From Hydractinia symbiolongicarpus (taxonomy: Eukaryota; Cnidaria; Hydrozoa; Anthoathecata; Hydractiniidae): a stretch of 64,000 bases of DNA. Location: contig NC_079875.1 of assembly GCF_029227915.1 (NCBI RefSeq), positions 12,895,001-12,959,000 of the forward strand. The letters are read 5' to 3'. The notes below the pieces were generated by a model, which searched no databases, was not told where the DNA came from, and saw nothing but the letters and a program-made list of their open reading frames with translations. Below are positions 49,224 through 61,000 of this stretch, one piece after another. Made by a program: the position numbers and the translations under genes. Each line of letters starts with the position of its first letter. Within the stretch, counting starts at the first letter, position 1.

Positions 49224-49967
49224 CTAATCATTTATTGGTTCAGCTTTGTGCACAACGGTGTGAGTATCCATGGCATGCACTCCATTTATTTTGCATGTTA
49301 TATCACCACTGGTTTTTGGAACAAGGTCTTCTATTGTCGAAAACCAAAAATAATGACCTTTCACACGATCAGGAAAATTAGCACCCATCATTCCACGTAC
49401 AGATATTGGCATGTTGTAGGTTATTGTCTCCTCTCTCATAGTAGCTACCATATCTACCTTAACTTTCGATCGCGCCTTTACCGGAACACTAATTGTCGAT
49501 GTTACTGACTTTTCTACAGAGTGACTTCCTGATGTACCAGCAGTAACGTCGATCTTAAATGACGTTCCAAAGGTAAAGACTCCTTCTACGCCTATTTTCG
49601 TGTCGAAACTCATCCCAGTTGTTATGGATGCATTCCACCCAGTTGTATCTGTCCACTTGCCAGTAACGCTTAGCTGCACTGTAGCATCAGTGTCCCCATG
49701 ATTATACGCAGTGTTTGAACCAAGAACATCTGTGTTTGGTTTTGGTGAATCCCTGCTGATGATTTCTTCTCCTTCCACATTCTTGTAGCACCAATGCCCA
49801 TACTGCTCAGTAATAGGAGGCTTGACAGCGCTATAATAAGTTTCATTGTTTAATGCTATTCCATCAGGTTTCTCTCCAAATATCTTTTTGAAGCTTTCTC
49901 TTACAGAGTTGGGGTTAGCATCCAGCCCTTCTAGATCAGAAAACTTTAGGTATTCTTTCACCACCAT
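49224..49967 (-). CDS. Hydralysin-like aerolysin-family pore-forming protein
   Basis: A 247-residue protein in one coding exon. The N-terminal ~85 residues are helical/aromatic with conserved Trp-Cys-Tyr positions. The rest is a long Ser/Thr-rich beta region. Residues ~115-165 alternate polar and non-polar residues, as expected for the membrane-inserting hairpin of aerolysin/ETX-MTX2-type toxins. There is no signal peptide, and the ~27-kDa size matches cnidarian hydralysins, which are made outside stinging cells (established for Hydra). Expected role: secreted or released oligomer forming pores in target membranes, in digestion or defence. Start: ATG at 49967, six bases after a 5' UTR acceptor (cttttag). 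The frame is intact. Other natterin or biomphalysin-like subfamilies remain possible. Confidence 0.7.
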   Translation of the reverse strand: MVVKEYLKFSDLEGLDANPNSVRESFKKIFGEKPDGIALNNETYYSAVKPPITEQYGHWCYKNVEGEEIISRDSPKPNTDVLGSNTAYNHGDTDATVQLSVTGKWTDTTGWNASITTGMSFDTKIGVEGVFTFGTSFKIDVTAGTSGSHSVEKSVTSTISVPVKARSKVKVDMVATMREETITYNMPISVRGMMGANFPDRVKGHYFWFSTIEDLVPKTSGDITCKINGVHAMDTHTVVHKAEPIND

Positions 49968-50081
49968 GATATTCTAAAAGTAAATATTTAAGAACACGTC
50001 ATAAAAGTTTTTGCTTCGCAAAATACTAACAATTTTCAGTGCTTTTTTACTTGCATCATGGTATAAAGACTGCTTTCTTAC

Positions 50082-50115
50082 CTTCAATTGTGTTTCTCCC
50101 TTACTTTCATCTGCA
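50082..50115 (-). other. Non-coding leader exon of the pore-forming protein gene
   Basis: On the minus strand a donor TTGAAG/GTAAGAAAG ends an exon at 50082. The intron runs to 49974 (acceptor cttttag) and the coding exon starts at 49973. The transcription start is inferred from the TATA box ~25-30 bp upstream. Confidence 0.45.
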
Positions 50116-50138
50116 CTGAAATTTCAAATCCTTCAGAA

Positions 50139-50144
50139 TTTATA
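50139..50144 (-). promoter_or_regulatory. TATA box of the pore-forming protein gene
   Basis: TATAAA on the minus strand (within cttataaattctg), suitably placed before the inferred leader exon. Confidence 0.45.
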
Positions 50145-52362
50145 AGATCACAAATGTTACAATTAGCCTTTGTATTCACCGCAAGAGACCGGAAAAGTAC
50201 GTAATATGCAACAAACCAATTAACTTGATCATTACTCAATTTTTAAATACTTAATAATACGATTCATTTATTCTCGTGCGTTCCTGTAGATGAGAATAAA
50301 TATGGAAAACTATTAATGATCTATTAAACGCCTTCTTCCCAATAATCGCTCATACTCTCAAATGTGCCCAGCGTAAACACATATTTAGCCACAAATCGGT
50401 CAATTAATCGACTCTTTCCTAACAAACATCCGGGACAAAAGTAATTTATGTTTTTTTATAAAACCCTATAGCCATTTACAGTATTCAAGAATATCAATAA
50501 CACGGCTGTCGTGACAAAACCTAAAGTCATTCATACCTTAATGGGATACTTTGGTCATTCTTAATGATGAAATAATTATGATTCGATCTAAAAGGAATAA
50601 AAACTGTTTTCCAAAGAGGAAAATTTCGAGCAGTTTTTGTGACTGTAATTTGTTACTTTCGTTAGTAATTTTAGGCCTTTTTTCCGCCTGTCACGCAAAA
50701 GAATTTTCTCGTAAAATCCTTACGGGAGCCTAAAATCCTTACGGGAGCCTAAAAAAAGCCAACATTTAAATGCTAATACTTAATCAGTGAACTAATGAAA
50801 TAATAAACTACTTGAAACCTTGGACTTGCTAAGTGTCGTGGCTACTAGAACTCAGTGCAAGATCAAGGTTTATCAATTACATCGTTTTTAATGTCAGGGT
50901 ATTTACCTGCGTAGAATTTAAATTGATGTTTATAGTTTGTCCGCTACAATCAACTTCCAGAGTTCTTAATTAGATTTGCAATGACGACTAAATAGTATGC
51001 CGAAATCATTTTTATTTAACAGTTAAGGAGTACGCAGCAAATATTCAACGAAACTTGAGAAGATCTTTGAACGTCCTAAAATTTCATGTTTAGCAATCAT
51101 CATTAATACATGGGCGGAAAAAGTCAACGAAAAAATCGTCAACGGAAAAATATTAATTTTGGAATCTGGCAAGCAGGATATAACTAATTTTTTAAGCTTT
51201 GACCAGAGTAAACAACAGAAATTCCTACAAAGATACATTAAGTATAGAAGACTTCAAGGATTTTTCAAACATTATAAAGATTTCAGTAAATGCGGGTTCT
51301 TCGTTTTAGTCCTAAAACAATGTGAAATTTTAACTTAAAACAGCTGCATAAATCTTTCTATAGCTTTCATTTGATTAAACTTTGGCTAAAATCTTATAGC
51401 TAATTCCCTATGCTTTTTTTGCTCTGATATAAGTCTGATCTACAACTTACCACAATTCAGAGAATTTCGCTGTTGAATAATAATATCAGCAAATTAAATG
51501 AGTATATTTTTCGTGTTGACATTATTTTAGATAGACATTTTTTGTTGAAAAAAAAACGCGCTGAATAGAACTGAAAAATTTTTCCATTAAATAATCAGCA
51601 TATATTTTCTTTAAACAAGTAACATATAATTTTTCGTTGCTACATTTGGAAGTAGCTTTTGTAACCCTATGTTAGTATATGCTATATTCTAATTAACTAC
51701 CTACTTAACCCCGAACAAGGCCAGGTGGAAACCAAGCTTGATTTTGAATATTTACCTGTTTTTACTCGTACAGATTTGCTGCATTGATAATTCGCAAAAA
51801 AAACATTGTATGATCTAAAAATATGTGTAATTGTATATAATAAATAGTAAAGAAAGGGACGTTTTTTAATTCAAATTTTAGGTATTACCAGGTCTAAAAG
51901 CCTAAAATCCTCTTGTTAGTGATGGTAAAAGCTCAGACCGGGCTTCTTCATACTTACTTTGCAAAAATATTCACAAAGTGTATTGAAGTTTTCGTCTACT
52001 AAAAGAATGGATTGAAGTACCTACAACTCTAGTTACCGATAAGATTTATTTATATCCGCGCATTATAAAGTTAGTCGACAAATAAAAAAAAGATCATTTC
52101 AATGTTGAAATTTATATTCTCAAATTATATCAGGGAGTATGTTTACTTATTAAGAACTTTGTAGGTTGGTGACTTTCATCAAAATAAAATAATGTACTGG
52201 GAACGAGGTTGATAGCTAGCTAACATATTGTTCCTTGCTGACCTTAAGTGCAAAAGATGGACACATAAAAATGGTTTCCCCAGAACGTTCAGGGAACCGT
52301 CAGTTTTGTATTTCGAAGAAAATTAGGCTGTCTGGTAAATGTTGCAGAGCAAATATGACACT
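50145..52362. other. Intergenic, no gene recognised
   Basis: AT-rich; contains the 19-bp tandem pair at 50712-50749. Frames up to 71 codons are unsupported. Confidence 0.4.
50712..50749. repeat. 19-bp tandem duplication
   Basis: Two perfect copies of taaaatccttacgggagcc, side by side. Confidence 0.9.
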
Positions 52363-52603
52363 TTAATATCCGTGATTACATCTGTTATGGTCTTCTAAAG
52401 CCACTTTTCCACTCATTTTAATTCCACAAACTTTGCAAATAAAACTCTCAGAATTTATTGAAAATTCTGTAATTGATCTTTCAATGTTATGCTCCTTTAC
52501 GAGGTCTAACCCAGATTTACTGCCACAAGTCTTATCACAGTGATTGCATTGTAACTTTTTAAGGTCGTGCTTAAAAGTATGGTGTTTAGCTGAACAAAGT
52601 TTT
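52363..52603 (-). CDS. C2H2 zinc-finger terminal exon (partial gene or pseudogene)
   Basis: The minus-strand frame follows an acceptor (ttacatag) and stops at 52363, giving ~80 residues. It contains LQCNHCDKTCGSKSGLDLV...EH (C-x2-C, then His) and FICKVCGIKMSGKVALEDHN...H (C-x2-C-x12-H with a further His). An upstream partial finger ends HHTFKHDLK. Some His spacing departs from the canonical H-x3-5-H. No upstream exons were recognised before the channel gene, so it may be the last exon of a degraded or retroduplicated zinc-finger gene. Confidence 0.5.
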
Positions 52604-54129
52604 CTATGTAAAAAGATAAATTATTTCTTATTATTTATGCCTTGTTGATAAAAGTTCTTGATATTTACTACTTACATTGAGCAATAATTTAATTGTTTGT
52701 AGTACTGATTTATAATTTCTTTTCTAGTCGAATCTGTTTTCCCTATTTCTTCCTATATTGTTTGACAAATTTATTCAATATTGTTCCTAGTATTTATTTA
52801 TTTGTGATTATACAATTAATGTTGATTTTAATATTAAGCAGTATATTGGATGAGTTGGAATCAAATATCAAATATATACAGTCTAGTATACATTTTTCCC
52901 GCCGCTTTCCTTTGTCAAGTTTTTCATAATTAATTGAATTGTTTTTCTAGCAGCTAATTAAGAAGATGAAGGAGTGTATCAAATATGTATAATGTTTGAC
53001 AGAGCAATTTACTTACGGGTGGATGAAAAATAATAATATATTGTTTCTCTACTAATTTATAAATTTGTATTTATACAATCTCGTTCTTATTTTTTTATTT
53101 GTATATTGTTGAGAAATTAATATTTAAAAGTTAAAATACATTTTTTCTTGTAATCCTGTACGCAAAAGATACGGAAAACATGCCCATTTAAAACGTAGAT
53201 ATTAGCTTTGTAGCTGCGGTAGTCTAGCACCCTAAGTGGTGCTACGTCGCTTGGCACCTTTGCAGTATATATGAAAAATACGCTATTTAGGGAGTGCGCA
53301 CAACGAATTTTCTAAAGCTGTCAGTGTAGTAATTATCGCAGAAAAAGATACGAAATAAATTTATGGATTGATGTTTTTTTAATGAAATGATAACAATAAT
53401 GTCTTTAAATTTTGCAGACGATCTTTGTTTAGCGATGACTTCGATGCTTATGATTGACATCTTAAGTGGTTTCCTAGTTGAACTGATACCTGCGCAAATT
53501 CCTTAGCTCTAAGGAGAGCTTTTAATGTAATACGACTACCCTTCGCTGGATCCTTAGTGGTTACAGTACCATCAGGGACTGGGCAGGCCATGCTGGAAAA
53601 ATATTCGCATTTTGGTTTTCTCAACGCACTAAATCATTCTGATGATATATTTATTTCTTAATTACTGCGTCAATTCTTTTCGTTGTAGCGCACAAACTTG
53701 ATTTTGAATCGACTTAAAGCCAAATTTCATCGTCATGCAGTGGTGATCATATTATTCCTTACCTAAATCAATAGGAAGTAAATGCACTTGAAAATCCCCG
53801 AACAGTATATTCCAAACTTTGTATCATTCTAGGCATCTTAGTAATAAATTTTGAAATAAAAATAATTTTAGATCTGTGCGTGCTTTAAGCCAAATTTACG
53901 GTTTAATTGCAGAAATTTTACTGAAACTTAGGAGGTTGAATGAGCTGCAACTTATTCAGACAAACAGAAAATGCGAGAAAAGTTTCTTCGTGGTGCCCCA
54001 CCCGAAAGTGAAACACAGCTTGCCCGTATTTAAGCGCTTAACTCAGTGTTTAGTCTGAGTCAACCAGCTTATTTATATAAAAATTCATGTAGCTAAATTA
54101 TAATATTAGTAATTTTAAAAAAAATATAT
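52604..54129. other. Intergenic; SINE fragment inside
   Basis: AT-rich. Apart from the SINE-body fragment at 53445-53605 nothing is recognised. The 3' UTR of the sodium channel must lie at its right end; no canonical AATAAA was seen close to the stop. Confidence 0.4.
53445..53605 (+). mobile_element. SINE body fragment related to 25.4 kb
   Basis: Aligns by eye to 25370-25540: gacatcttaagtggtttcctagttg, cgcaaattccttagctc, gagagcttt, ccttcgctgga, ttacagtaccatcaggga, gccatgctgg. The tRNA-like head is missing or too diverged to see. Confidence 0.55.
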
Positions 54130-55013
54130 CTACAATTTTACATGGGGTAGTGCCAAATCTTGCCTTCGTTTTGATACTTTCGGCACTAATGACTGTTGTG
54201 AATTGGAAATTGTTACAAATGACAGATCTTCCAGGCTGCTGTTACCTATACTAGCTGGTAAGGAAGATTCCGAATCAGTTATATTGTAATGAACATTGAC
54301 TTTGTCAAGAAACGGTGTAATGTTTTCCTCAAAATCAACATTAGTCTCACTTTCAGCATTAGTAATGCTGATTTTGATATTGTTTGCATTATTTGTAGGG
54401 CATTCTTCAGAATCGCTAACGACATCAGAACGAATGGCGAGACTACTGTACACCTGGGCATCTGTTGTTACCTGTAATTTACCATCTGCTGTGCATGACA
54501 CGGGACGTTGTCTTTCAATTACATTTAAACAGTTTAGATTAGTTCCAGAACTATTCTCACGCGCACTTCTGGACCGTCGCAACCGGTGACTATCTATTGA
54601 GCTATTGCCATTATTTAATAGTTCTCCTATTTTTACTCCTAATATAGGAGAGATTGTTGTTATTGTACTTGTTCGTATTCGGTTCGAGACCTTCGCGTCC
54701 GATAACAATCTATGTATAGGTTTTTTACGAGTTCTGTTTGTGTGTGGCGTTTTGCTTCCTCTAACACTAATAAACGAGTGAAAAACGCTGTCGTTGGAGT
54801 ATTTCTTGTTTGGTTCGCCTAGCTTTTGTGTTTTCGCTTTCCAATTTCGAAAATGACGCTGAATTACTAAGGCAGCTTTAACTTCTTTTAAGCGATCCAT
54901 CGTTGTGGTTTTCATGTCATCCTTTTGTCGTATTGGAAAGGCGGCTTGAAGTTTCTGATCGATAGTCTTTTTCATGTTATCATAGTGCTCCGTATCGGCT
55001 TGGTCCATGTTAC
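54130..55013 (-). CDS. Nav terminal exon: IQ motif and cytoplasmic tail
   Basis: Opens [13 protein letters not shown], then [15 protein letters not shown] (IQ motif), then ~240 residues rich in Ser/Asn/Thr with no PDZ-binding motif at the end (PHVKL). Stop TAG at 54130-54132. Confidence 0.9.
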
Positions 55014-58000
55014 CTGAATAAGAAGAAAAAACACTAGTTAAAACTCATATGCTGCATATTTCGGTTGAATAGGCATTCCATCGTGAATAAATAGCGTGCT
55101 GTATCTATATTAAATTTGCCTGGTAGCCAGGCGGGAAAAGCCTCACTAAATGTCCACTCAACACCGAATAATTTCACCCTCGTTGCTTTCACGGAAGTTT
55201 TTTCAGTTACTTAAAGTGTTTCGAGCATATGCTGAGCAACAATGTTGCTAAGGCTTTACAAAAAGGTTCTAGTTTCCTACCAATCATTGCCAGAGACGAT
55301 AAAAAAGAACTTCCACTGATAAAAATTAAATACTTATAAAATACTATAAAAAGATTGTTTACCTAAAAATCGTTCCAGAAGTGCTTGCAGTACATCAATG
55401 CAATGAATTTTATCATCATTCCTCATTGGCAAATTCAGATTGTGCACTGCAACCTTATTAGGAAAAGGTATGCCTAAAATGAAGGCGATTAGAGACATAT
55501 CAATGACCGGTAGAATAAAACAGTAGCTTTGACGGTGTTAAGCTTAAGTGTAATAAGTACAGGCTCATAGTGAAGTTGGAATTAGAAACATTTAAAGCCC
55601 TCATTGTTCATTGCAGACTGCAATTCAAAAGCTAAAAGTTGATAATATTTTCAGATTAGTCTTATCAGAGTTTAGGCAAAAAATGAGCACGAAAATAGGG
55701 GGAAATGGCTTTTCCTTTTTCTAAAAAAGGCAGGTATGTCAAAAAAAATAAAAACAAGAATTTCTACAATAATCAAATAAAGAGAATTATTGAAGGAAAT
55801 AATAAAAAAAAGAAGATTTAACTAATAACAAATAAGTGCACCAACCTAATGGTGCACCAAGATTTGCCACTAGATAAGGTAACTTTTCAAACTCGATGTA
55901 CTGAGTTGCAAGTGGATCATACAGCTGCCATACTGCATAAAACATTTCTATATCTTCATCTGTAATTCCTATTTCCTCTTGCTCGTGAGCTTGATTAAAA
56001 TTTTCCAAAATAACAGCAATGTACATGTTGACAATGATCAAATAAGTTATCAAGATAAAAGTCACTAAATACACAACCGCAATCCATGGACTGCCGCAGT
56101 TGCCATTGGGAATGTTTTTATAGTTTGGATCACAATCTGGCGGTTGTACCATTAATGCATCTAAAACCTCATTCCAACCTGCCGAACTGGCTAATCGAAA
56201 CAAAACTAATACGCTATTTCCAAATGTTTCAAAATTAACAACATTGTTTAATGCTCCGTGTTTTCTAACGTAGCCAAAGTTCGACATACCAATTATAGCG
56301 TATATAAATAGGATAAGAAAAAGTAATGCTCCAATGTTGACTAAAGCCGGCAGCGAGATAACTAATGCAACAAGTAGACGGCGAATTCCCTTGGCACTGT
56401 TGAAGTAACGTAAAAGTCGACCAATTCTCAGCACTCGTGCTACTCTTAGTACACTAGGTGTAACTGATAGGATCACATTCATGTATTCAAGAATAATGCC
56501 TAAATTGAAAAAAGATTTAAGTTACACTGTGATTATTATTCTCATTTGAATTTTGGATTCAAATGGACGTTCACAACAATTAAGTGATTAAAATGCCTTA
56601 ATCGTGGTAAACTTTGCGCAGCAAAACAAACTCTATTTATTGCGTCTCTGTATAAAAATAAGACTGTGTCCGTCTGTAATAGCCCAACTCGATTATATTT
56701 TTTTCTTTAAAGAAGGCTAGAGCTAAAATTTCTCCTAAAAACTATATTCCGTATTTTTTTAACATTTTTAGTTGGTTAGAACAAATTATGTGATAAAATA
56801 AAGTGTTCTTGTTAACTGAGCGTTGTATTGTATAGTAAGTTTACCGTCACGGGTTTTAAAACCACTAGGGAATGTAATTGATTTGTTATAAATTAATGTT
56901 ATTGTTGTTGTCTATTTCGTTGGAAACCCTTTTCTTGCAGTCGTTTTGATCAAATTAATAACAAACCGTTTTATGATAAGTACAATGAATGTTTTTTAAG
57001 AATATTAAAGTGGACACTTGCACGAGTTTAAATAAGTTAATAGTAATATAAACAAAGCAACGATATAAACGTTGTTTGTTCGTATTAGTTATTGTGCGCC
57101 AAAGTTAATATGAATAAATTAAAAAATGAAAAGCTTTTGCTTATGTCGTAGTAACTTTATATCAATACAATATTGAACAAACAAAAAGATTTCAAACGTT
57201 CTATCAAGTTATCAATAGTATTGCTTTGTCCCACAAAGAATAGCATGGCGTAGCCGAGCGTAAACGGCGTGGAATTTAAAACAAGCTACTTACCCACGAC
57301 AGAAAGAATGACGATAACAAAGTCAAATAAGTTCCACTTGTCGGTGAAATATTGATGTCTTAATCCAATGATGCGCACAATCATCTCAATGATGAAAATA
57401 ACAGTAAAGACAATGTTTACTATATGCAACATCTTTGTGTATTCTGCAGGCTGTTGATAGTGTTGAAACATCATGATGAAAATGTTTGACAAAATCATAA
57501 ACATTGTGAACGTCTCGAATTTTGGACTGATCGTTAAGTCGAATATTTTCGCGTGATAGTAATTCTAAAGGCATAAAACAAAGTTTATATATATATATAT
57601 CATAACAACGCACTTCTGGTTTTCGCATAGTCGGATATTTCTTCCTGACAGAAAATCTGCTTAATCTAAAACAGATTTAGATGGCATTGATTTGGGGTTG
57701 CATTATATATCTGTAAGTCATGTCTATTTATTACAAGATCTTTTTTATTTTTACGTTTCTTATATTGCACTTATTTTGTCATAACTTAGGATCGTAAAAT
57801 TTTAGCTGTATGTCATTTTCTCTACTCGATTTTATTGATGAACTGTCTATAAACATAGAATATTAACCCTATAATAACTGTTTTTGAGGGCAACACCTGA
57901 GAATATTGACCGATGTCAAAGTATTGCCCGAGCTTACGAGGGCAATACGTGATAGAGGTCAATATTCAAAGGCATTGCCCGAAATAAACAGTTATTAATG

Positions 58001-61000
58001 GATTATTATCCGGGTACTGCATTTTGAGACAAAAAAATATAACATTATAAGCAGGATGTAGAAACCATGTCTTTATAGAAACTATTCCCTTATGGAACGT
58101 AAATTCGAACTAAAAATACATATATTTTTTAAATAGAATATCGTGTAAACATTACAGGTTTCATTGTGTAGCTACAACATAGAATTTTTTAAAAGATAAA
58201 AGTAAGTTTCTCTTCTGTTTCGCGTTTTGTTTACTTTTTGCCGTGTTTTTTACATTTAATGGTACCATATTTAAACTTTAAACACGGTTGCTATGGTAGC
58301 GGACAATACCGTGGAATATTGCCCGCTATGACGCAAGTTGTAACTATTCACATTGCGCGATTTTTAAAAATATCGATGCCGCCCTTTTACACGGGTAATG
58401 AATCTGTTTTTAATATTGAAAAGAGTCGTGTGTAGCTTTAGTTCGTACTCCGTAGAGTAAATTAAATAATTTTTGCTACCAGGCGAAAAAAATGCAAGAA
58501 ATGATGCGGGAAAATTAGAGGCTTAAAATTAATTTATCCACTAGTTGCCTAATAAAAACCCTTTTGTTGATTGAGAATGCCTGTATCTTGCTTTAGCGTT
58601 TTTTGTATGAGAGATATATGCAAAAACGTCGTGGATTTTGCCACAGTTTTGGCCTCACCTAGCGTGAAGTAACAAGTTATGGCTATTTATGACAGTAATG
58701 TTTTACCTGTGGGCGATGTATTATCCTTTTTGGCTTTTTCGTTAAAGCCTTCTTTACGGTTGAGAACCATTGCTTCTGCTCCGTTGTGAGGAACACCTCA
58801 ATAGTACCCCCATCATCGTACTGTTTCTTTAACCGATAAAAATTATCAATGATGACGGAAATGAAGAGATTTAGAATAAAAAAGGCGCCGATTATTATAA
58901 AAATAACGAAGTAAAAGTAAGCAACAAAGTTGTTTTCCCTCACAGGTTGTTCATCAATCTACAAAAAATAAAAAGCAGTAAATACAAGTGGTTTCAACAA
59001 TATTAAATGAGTTATAAGAACGTAAGAACATTCTAGTGCAAAAACAAAAACAAATTATTCAAACGATAAGTCCTTTATTACTGCGAATAGAATTTGCAAA
59101 ATATATACAACTTATGTATGGGGTTACTTATTAAAATTCTATTCTATCTATTATTTCACAATATTGTAGAAAGGTATATGTCTCGTTAGTCTGTGTCGTG
59201 TCACGACTTAAATGTATCTTTTAGAACAAAACTTAGCTTTTTGTTAAGCTTGTCTCTAATTTTACTTAGCAGGAAAGCATTTTTTGATATACAGCCAAAA
59301 TGAACTTAAAATTATGCAAAGACAAAAATACAATGCATCCATACTTTAGTTGCATCGACAGCATCTCGCATAACTTCAATCCAACCTTCAAATGTGGCGA
59401 CTTGCAGTAATGGTAAAAATCCATTCAAAGCGTTATCAAAATTAACATGAGAATTTTTCCAGCTGTACCCACTAACCAAGCAAGCTGTTTTATTTGGAAT
59501 TATTTTTGCATCTAATCGATTTCCATTGTGATCAACACATTTGAAGAATTTCCCTCCAAAAAACTGGACGCCCAAGATGCTGAAAATGAGCCAAAACACC
59601 AGGCACACAAGCAGTACATTACCAATGCTTGGAATGGCTTTTAATAAGCTGTTCACTACAATCTAAAATCGAATTATAGCGTATATATTGGCATAAAACG
59701 AATAAGTGCAGATACTTTTTATCTGTTTTTTTAATGCACATTGAATAATCTAGAATGTACCACTGATGAAGTTGGTCATAATAGAATTAAAACGGAACGC
59801 GTATAAGCATTTATTTACTTTTGTTCTTAATTTATTTCCGTATGTTCATTATATCCTTTAAAAATTAAAGGCTTCTTTTTTTCTCGTATATTTGTCGAAA
59901 ATATAGCATATTACAGAATTATGGAACTACTAACTACTGACCCTCATTCCATCCCATCTCGAGACAGCACGTAATGGTCTCAATGCTCTCAATGTGCGAA
60001 GGGAACGCAGTGTTTTTATATTGTTTGCTGAATTTGTGTAAATGTTGATCACGCTGACGATAGATACCTAAAAGTAGTATACATAATCAAAACAAAAGGA
60101 CATACATATTACCATAAAGGTATAATTGAAATCCATTCTTTGTAAAAGCTCTTTTCCTATGATCTATCCCCTTTGAGCACTTTGTTAAATATGCAGATAT
60201 TAAACACATATTAAAGGGGTGTTGCTGCTTGTCGCTTAAAACAGTTACCTTCTCATCAAAGGACCAATCTCAATTTGCTTGGAAATTAAAAAATATTATC
60301 AGGTTTTTAAGATTGTGAAAAGACGTTGAAAGGAAGAACCGAAGGCGTTCCAAAGGTTTAACATAATCAAACGTTACATCTGAAAATATTGAAAACTTCG
60401 ATGCGCTCACAGCCACGATGGAAAAAAACAATACTTACCATTACAATAACAAAATCCAAACAATTCCACGGATTTTTGACGTAGGTGTACACACCAAGCC
60501 CGATCACTTTCAAAACAAACTCAAAGAAAAACAGTACACAAAATATTATATTTAAAATATCAAGTGCTTTCACCAAGTTTGGTTTTGTTGAAAGATAAAT
60601 GTCTTCAAACACCTAAAAAAAGGAATGATATTAATAATAAATGAAATAGGTCATTTAAAAAAAATATTATAGCGCTGTGACAAGTGTTTCAAAGAGTAAG
60701 TATAGAACATAAGGAGTCCAAACGACAAGTCAGTCTCAACTTAGCATATAGTAGAACTATCAAATTTCAGCGCAGAAGAGGATAACAACAAAAAGCAACA
60801 GAACTTAAACATGTTTCGACTAATGATATCTATTGTTTTAGATTGCATCATTGTCTATGATTTATTCATAAATGTGTTGTTTTAAGTTTCAAAAGCTTGT
60901 GATTAAAGTGTTGTTTGTGATTTATTATTCAAAAGGTACTGGCAACTAACAGCATAGCTGCATTCATTACTTCAACCACCCACCCAACATCTACACTCAC

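Noticed and set aside
49028-49508. Plus-strand frames of 86-117 codons
   Set aside because: They overlap the 3' end of the pore-forming protein gene in antisense and show no domain.
54279-54589. Several frames on both strands within the sodium channel last exon
   Set aside because: Shadows of the channel tail; the channel frame has matching splice phases and an IQ motif.
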